Source: Amyloporia xantha
Lineage: Eukaryota; Basidiomycota; Agaricomycetes; Polyporales; Adustoporiaceae
Direction of reading: 5' to 3'
Assembly (NCBI GenBank): GCA_036971615.1
Contig: JAYKKR010000015.1
Coordinates: forward strand, 558,001 to 622,000
DNA: 64,000 nt
The notes under the pieces are model-generated. The model had not been told where the DNA came from and ran no database searches. It worked only from the letters and a program-made list of their open reading frames with translations. A program made the translations under genes and the position numbers. Shown in pieces: positions 58,755 through 64,000 of the stretch. Position 1 is the stretch's first letter. Every line of letters starts with the position of its first letter.

Positions 58755-59937
58755 GGCGAGAATGAGATGAAGGTAAACAGGTTAGAGGGCGGGTAGGGAG
58801 GCTGCATGCAGCTGAAGATTTGTCGACTGAACGCATCGTGTCGCCCTGCTTGAATTATATAGACCGACTGTCGGATATCGACACGGATACAGGAGAGGCG
58901 GCTGAGTGGGGGCGGGGGCTCGGATATGGGCCCTGGTATAGCCCCGCTGAACCAGGATACACATCCGCCTTCCGCACCCGATTTGGACGAATTCGAGTTG
59001 TGACCGATCTCTCCTCCGTCGGCACGTCCCTCATGTTGCCTGGTCAAGTCACGTACCTTCCGTGCCAATCGCTCTACCATACAGCGTCGGGTTGCATTTG
59101 CTCACCGTACACTGCTCAGTTCTGCCAGTGGGGCCAGTAGTAATCAGCTTCCGCGGTCATGGTTCGTCGGTGAAGCATCCCAGCAAGCACGAGGCTAGAC
59201 CGGTTATCCAAATAGTCGCCACGCTTAGAAAATGCAGTCCCGTCCGTTTTCAAAGATCGAGACCTCCAGACTTCAGCCAAGCAAAGGATATAGGGGGCGG
59301 ACGCGCTGCCCAACACCGTGACGGACTGCCCGGAGAAGGACCTCAATCCAGAGCGGCCTCGTTCTTCAGCGGGAACTCAGGAGATTCAAGAAGGGGCCCC
59401 GCGAACCTATACTGCCAGTGAGAAGAGTAACGCAGGAGATACATGTAGTTTTGAAAGTTGTCAACAGCTCGAGTATCCCAGATTTGAGTGCGAGGCGCGG
59501 AAGCGCCGACCACCTGACGAAAATAATCGATCTCATGGCCAATCGTATTCGTTAACTTTCATGAAAACTCATGTTCCGCAGCCTGATGTTTATCACACAT
59601 ATGTGAGTATTCAAGCTGTTAAACGGTTCTAGCCACATAAGTGCTCACACTGGTCTGATTCTTCAATTCATGAGCCAAAAAATGCATGCATGTACGAGTC
59701 CGACTGTTCTTCTCGTTCAAATGCGGGAGCGAAGACTTAGAAGTCGCGGCGTAGTTATAAGGACTATCGTATTGAAGGTTCTACATCCAGACGTGGGTTG
59801 TAGAACTGTATGCCACCAACAACATATCGCGTGCTACCAGCGTAATCTATGTTATTACACCCTACATGAGCCAGTAGAGACTCAGGTCTGTTCAAAACGA
59901 CGACGATAGAGACACAGTCCCAGCTCAACTATTATAT
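58755..59937. other. Intergenic, no gene seen
   Basis: About 1.2 kb between the kinase promoter and the 3' end of P450 copy 2. Short frames at 59062-59632 have no recognisable domain. No P450 relic was found here. Confidence 0.45.
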
Positions 59938-62339
59938 TCAGGCAGAAATGCCGCCCTTCCCGCTGGCGATCATGCTGACCTTCAACGGCATACTTGGCTC
60001 CAGGCTGTCTTTGTCGATAGATGGGAATGTGACGGGAGCCATGTTCCAGAAAATGGGCTTGTCAGTCGATTCGAATTCGAATGTCGACAACAACACCGAC
60101 AGGACGACCTCTGGAAAAGATAGTGATTAGTATGCATTCATGACTACAAAATAAGAGTACTGCGTGTGCGAACTCATTTCCAACTCGGAGAACTTGAAGC
60201 CGCTACGTGGTGTTCTAATTCAGCATGTCACCATCTGTTCAATCACGAGAAACGTACATGCAAGCTCGTTTTCCACCTAAGAAGGTCATCCTAAGAAAGT
60301 GACGTTGACACATAAATTCTGCTCGTGATAGGGGTACGGCTCACAGATGTGAGAATACACCAGGGGCGACAGCCTCAGTCACAGATTTCGGTAAGGCTGA
60401 AAGCCATCGTTCTGGCTTCCACTCGAGAGCATCCTCGCCCCACTTTGCCTTGTTTGTATTGGAGCCCAAAACACCGATAATGACCCTAGTGCCCTTGGAA
60501 ACCGGTATCTCCTCGATCATTCTACCATCTAGCCCATGAATGGGTTTAGACAAAGGAAGTACCGAGTCCTGTGTCGCACTGAAGGTCTATGAGCATACAG
60601 TAGCACTGAGACAGCGACTATACCCACATCCGCGCAGTGAAACTAACAGGTGGAAAACTGCATGGCCGCTGGTATGTTAGAAGAATGTCGACACCTGTAC
60701 ACAGGATACGCACAGTCGCAGCGTTTCCCGGCATACAGCATCCAAGCAAGGAAGTTGCATCAACTCGTCGTACGATGGATCTCCCTCGCTAAATGCCTCG
60801 GTCACCTCCTTGCGCAACCTATCTTGGATATCCGGACGTTGAGCTAGAAGCTGAAAGATACGGGCCAGTGTGTTGGAGGTAGTGTCCGTAGCAGCAAAGA
60901 CAAATGACCTGCATTAACGTGGTCAGCCCAATGTGTTTGATAACATTGTACGGAACGACATACGACATCTGGCCAATCAATTGATCCTCTGGTAGCTTCT
61001 CATCGTCAGATGCGGCCATATTATCCTGCACTGCACAAAATATCAGCCTATGTTGAATAAGCGAAAGTACAATAGGACATAACGACTTACTGAGGATACT
61101 CATGATGTCCTTCCCCTCGCCGACACCCTGCCGCAGGACAGAATTATCTCCTGATTTCAGTGCCGATTTCTTCGCCTCGAAAATCGCCGTTGACTTGTCT
61201 TCTATCTGTTCGGCAATCGCTTTCAGTTTCTGAAAGCTCTTTACCGGAAACCTATCAGCCACCCATCGTCGGAACCAGCGAGGGCCCATCAGATGTAGGT
61301 ATGGGATGATTACTTGCCACCCGACTATTTCCTGAAGAGTTGGACTATTTATTGGGGTGTGTCCAGGGTTGTTGTCAGCGTCTTATGCTACAGGTCAGAG
61401 ACAATGAGACACAGACAACACCGCTTTGAGAGCTTCTGCATAATCATCCTTAGCATCGCCTAAAAGGGGGTCGAAAGAGTACCCGAGTCCGCCTTGGCCA
61501 ATGAGCTCGAGAGCGACGCGCGATGTCCAATGCACGATGTCCACCTCGTTCGGACCGTGCTTCACTTGCAACGCGATCGCATCACAAAGCTATGACGACA
61601 TGAATCTAAACCATATTGCGTGTTACAGAACGACTGACCTTACCAACCACTTTGAAAAAGGTTGGAAGCATGTGGCGCATGTGAGATACAGAGAATACAG
61701 GATTGACCATCTTGCGCTGCTTGCGGTGAACGTCACCTAAATTTGTTCTGGTATTGAGAAATGTGGTTCTCCCAAAGCACTTGTGGCACAATATACCTAA
61801 AGTGGCCAGGAGACCTGGGCCGAACATGTAATAATTGATCCTGTCAAGGGCACCCGCGTCAATACATAACAAACATTAGAGCACAGGGACACACCGCAAG
61901 AAGAAGTCCGATTCCTCGAAGATATTCTCCTCCCTAATGAGAATATTATAGAGCGCTTTATGATCCCGGACATATAAGACTTTTTCCTGAACGAAAATTC
62001 GATAGGAGCGGGCCATAAATCCGCACTAGAACCAGTACTTACGCCTAAGTATCCGTGAAGTTTAACGACAGGGCCATAATCTTGAGCTATTCGTTCTTGA
62101 AATTCGGCACCATGCCGGCTGAAATATTCACTCATATTACCTAGCGACAATGTGAGATACAATACTCCGGGTAGAACGAAGGAGAAGGAATGTTGGTCAC
62201 CTTGCAAGAATGATGTCGCTGGAGGCCCCGGTATAGCGTCCAAGGGTGACTTGACTAAACGGAGGCAGAGGTAGCGCCAGAGTGTCAAAGTAAGCCCCAA
62301 TACGAGGAGGCCTTCAATCAAGAAGTACACAGTCGCCAT
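59938..62339 (-). CDS. Cytochrome P450 monooxygenase, copy 2
   Basis: Fourteen exons on the minus strand: 62201-62339, 62043-62140, 61895-61986, 61797-61840, 61639-61736, 61420-61589, 61091-61344, 60964-61030, 60714-60908, 60628-60657, 60345-60578, 60258-60290, 60174-60202 and 59938-60110. They give 551 residues. Eleven of the 14 exons have exactly the same length as in copy 1. Key sites: anchor LLVLGLTLTLWRYL, hinge IPGPPATS, I-helix FAATDTTSNTL, ExxR in VCRETLRL, PERW, and heme loop FLGGKRACIGFK. The gene appears intact. The I-helix has Ala-Ala-Thr-Asp where copy 1 has Gly-Ala-Met-Asp, so substrate pockets may differ. Endoplasmic reticulum location and redox partner CPR are inferred from the family. 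Confidence 0.9.
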
Positions 62340-62422
62340 AGACCTGCCACTATAAAGATTTTTCAGTGATTGTGAGGTCGAGGGATGTTTGTTCTAGGAC
62401 GAGGAACAGGCAGACAAGGGAC

Positions 62423-62431
62423 TATATATAT
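62423..62431 (-). promoter_or_regulatory. TATA box of P450 copy 2
   Basis: An alternating TA run on the minus strand, about 85 bp before the ATG at 62339, similar to copy 1. Confidence 0.5.
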
Positions 62432-64000
62432 GCGTCTGTTTAGACACGCGACACTGGGACATCACATTTTTGGCGCATTAACATCGCGATGCTCCGCATT
62501 TCTTCGGATCAAGTAATCTGAAAAGCCTAGTCTTCGTATCTCCGAAGAGTTGATATAGAACGCAGTGTAGTCCTCTCTTCTGATAACAGTCGGCTGTGTG
62601 CAAAAGATCTAGAGACATCGACATAAGCACTGGATGATACTGTCACCATAATGGCAGCCATAAATTTAGACCAATACATGCTGTAAATTCACCAGCGGTC
62701 GAACATACCAGGCTTAATTGGTTTGACATTGATCCCGCATTCGGACTGTTGCTCTTCGCGATATAATACTTAATCGACATCGATATTGTCAGAGGGTTTC
62801 CACTCGCCCGATCGAACCTTCCTGAGTGCAAATTAGCCAGCATGACCAACCAGTCAAATGTTGATTACCAGCAAGGCGGACATACATACTCATTGCCTCA
62901 TACAATTGACAGTATAAGTAGTAATCCGGGGCGATCATGTGATGTTGGTGGTCCTTAAATTCCTTGATCAATCATCAAGAGGCTTCGAATCCCACTTACT
63001 GAGTAAGAGCGAACAGTCATAGAATGTTCCCGCTGTCTCTTAAACTTCTACGTTGTGAGAACTTTATGTGACTCGTTCTATCCGCCCTTCCTGTCAAATA
63101 ATATCATCAGCCGACACGGGCAGCGGACGCAATCGGTCAAGATGGCATGCGGACGACAGAACATCAATTTCCACACTGCGCGGTCGTACATGTATATTGT
63201 AGCCAACTTCAAATGCGAATGGACAGCTCATCGATAAGAATGACGAATCTGCGAGACGCAAAGACCACGACGTCGTCGTTCGGTATCAGTATAGAGAAAA
63301 ATGGGCATGGATATTCTGACGCACTGACTATTCACTCCTAATATCCCTTCAAACCTCCCAGCGTTCATTGTAGCATGCAGTCACCCGTCTGCAGACTTGC
63401 CACCGCAACCACAGTAGCTGCGATCGTGAATCATGGCCTGATCGCCTTATTTGTCACCTTCATCACCTTCCCTCGCAAGATGATAATACAAAATCTGCCT
63501 ACGATCTGCCTACGAGAGCCTGAGACAACTGACTTTTTACATAATTACTCAACTCCGTTCAAGTTGTTGTGCATGGCATACACGCTGCCGCCTTTCGACT
63601 CTTGACTAGCCTTTGGGACACAATTACGTGGATAGACCTCCAATAAGCTTATGGAATTATAGCAAAGCGTAGCCCGTTAGGATCCAATCAGTGTAAGCCT
63701 GTTCTGTTGCGAACATCGAGTTGGACATGATTAAAAGTCCCCGGTACCACGTCGATCAGCTAAGTATTGCCTTTTATGGTAATTAGTGTAGAGACACAAC
63801 GATCTCAACGCATGCAATCTACTATGTCACGGTTCGTCGACTTCAACTTGTAGGAAATGTTTCTCTGGATAATGAGCGACCAAATGCACAGAATCTAACA
63901 AAGGACACATATATCGTTCAATATCAATGTTCTACCTGTGGACGTGTGATGCATCACCTCGTGCGAGTTGCTGGTCGCCTAGTACAGTAGCGCTGGGCTT
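62432..64000. other. Intergenic to the window end, no gene seen
   Basis: About 1.6 kb upstream of P450 copy 2. No frame has domain signal or exon partners; the last 400 bp are AT-rich. A gene starting just outside the window is possible. Confidence 0.4.

Noticed and set aside
1..64000. CRISPR arrays, prokaryotic operons or phage genes
   Set aside because: No spaced repeats or compact operons; the introns, snRNA and gene families are eukaryotic throughout.

Overview
The window looks like nuclear DNA from a filamentous basidiomycete, most likely a wood-decay mushroom of the Polyporales/Agaricomycetes. The reasons are many short introns (about 50-70 bp, GT-AG with a few GC-AG), genes of up to 16 exons, serine/proline-rich protein tails, a Zn2Cys6 transcription factor, a multi-exon P450 family, and a U2 snRNA and intron-bearing tRNA-Tyr of fungal type. 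The family-level placement is inference; nothing in the sequence names a species. Exon borders were worked out by hand from splice sites, phase and protein continuity, so they may be off by a few bases.

Layout. 0-5 kb: tail of an unrecognised gene, a one-pass membrane protein with a PPxY motif, a mitochondrial-looking SDR oxidoreductase, and a C2H2-like zinc-finger protein (copy A). 5.4-5.8 kb: a 360-bp MITE-like element with 35-bp inverted ends and TA flanks. 7-11 kb: a CAF16-like ABC ATPase carrying two frame breaks, then an Opy2-type membrane anchor. 13-14 kb: zinc-finger copy B. 16.6-19.1 kb: a cytochrome P450 of 14 exons, with a decayed exon of a third P450 just behind it. 20-23 kb: AIR1/AIR2-type zinc-knuckle protein, then the U2 snRNA gene on the minus strand. 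23-27 kb: Zn2Cys6 transcription factor. 28.5-34 kb: a large UBA/Cys-rich/UBC ubiquitin-conjugating protein, a peroxisomal-type nucleotide carrier with one frame break, and tRNA-Tyr. 34-39.5 kb: no convincing gene. 39.5-43.2 kb: a LARP7/Pof8-like RNA-binding protein convergent with a NADAR-domain protein. 46.4-47.1 kb: a small secreted protein. 50.5-56.9 kb: dense block with a pepsin-like protease, an AlkB-like dioxygenase divergent from SAP18, NEDD8/Rub1, and a HotDog thioesterase ending in SKL. 57.3-58.8 kb: a Ran1-like kinase. 59.9-62.3 kb: a second P450 on the minus strand with the same 14-exon layout as the first.

How the genes relate. Most are unrelated housekeeping genes: RNA surveillance, splicing RNA, chromatin repression, ubiquitin and NEDD8 conjugation, peroxisomal metabolism, signalling. 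They do not form one pathway or an obvious metabolite cluster. The lineage-specific parts are the P450 family (two intact copies and one relic), the zinc-finger pair and the MITE. Three otherwise recognisable genes carry frame-breaking indels that intron phase confirms: CAF16-like twice, carrier once, thioesterase by a 17-bp tandem duplication. These are either real haplotype-specific damage or assembly errors.
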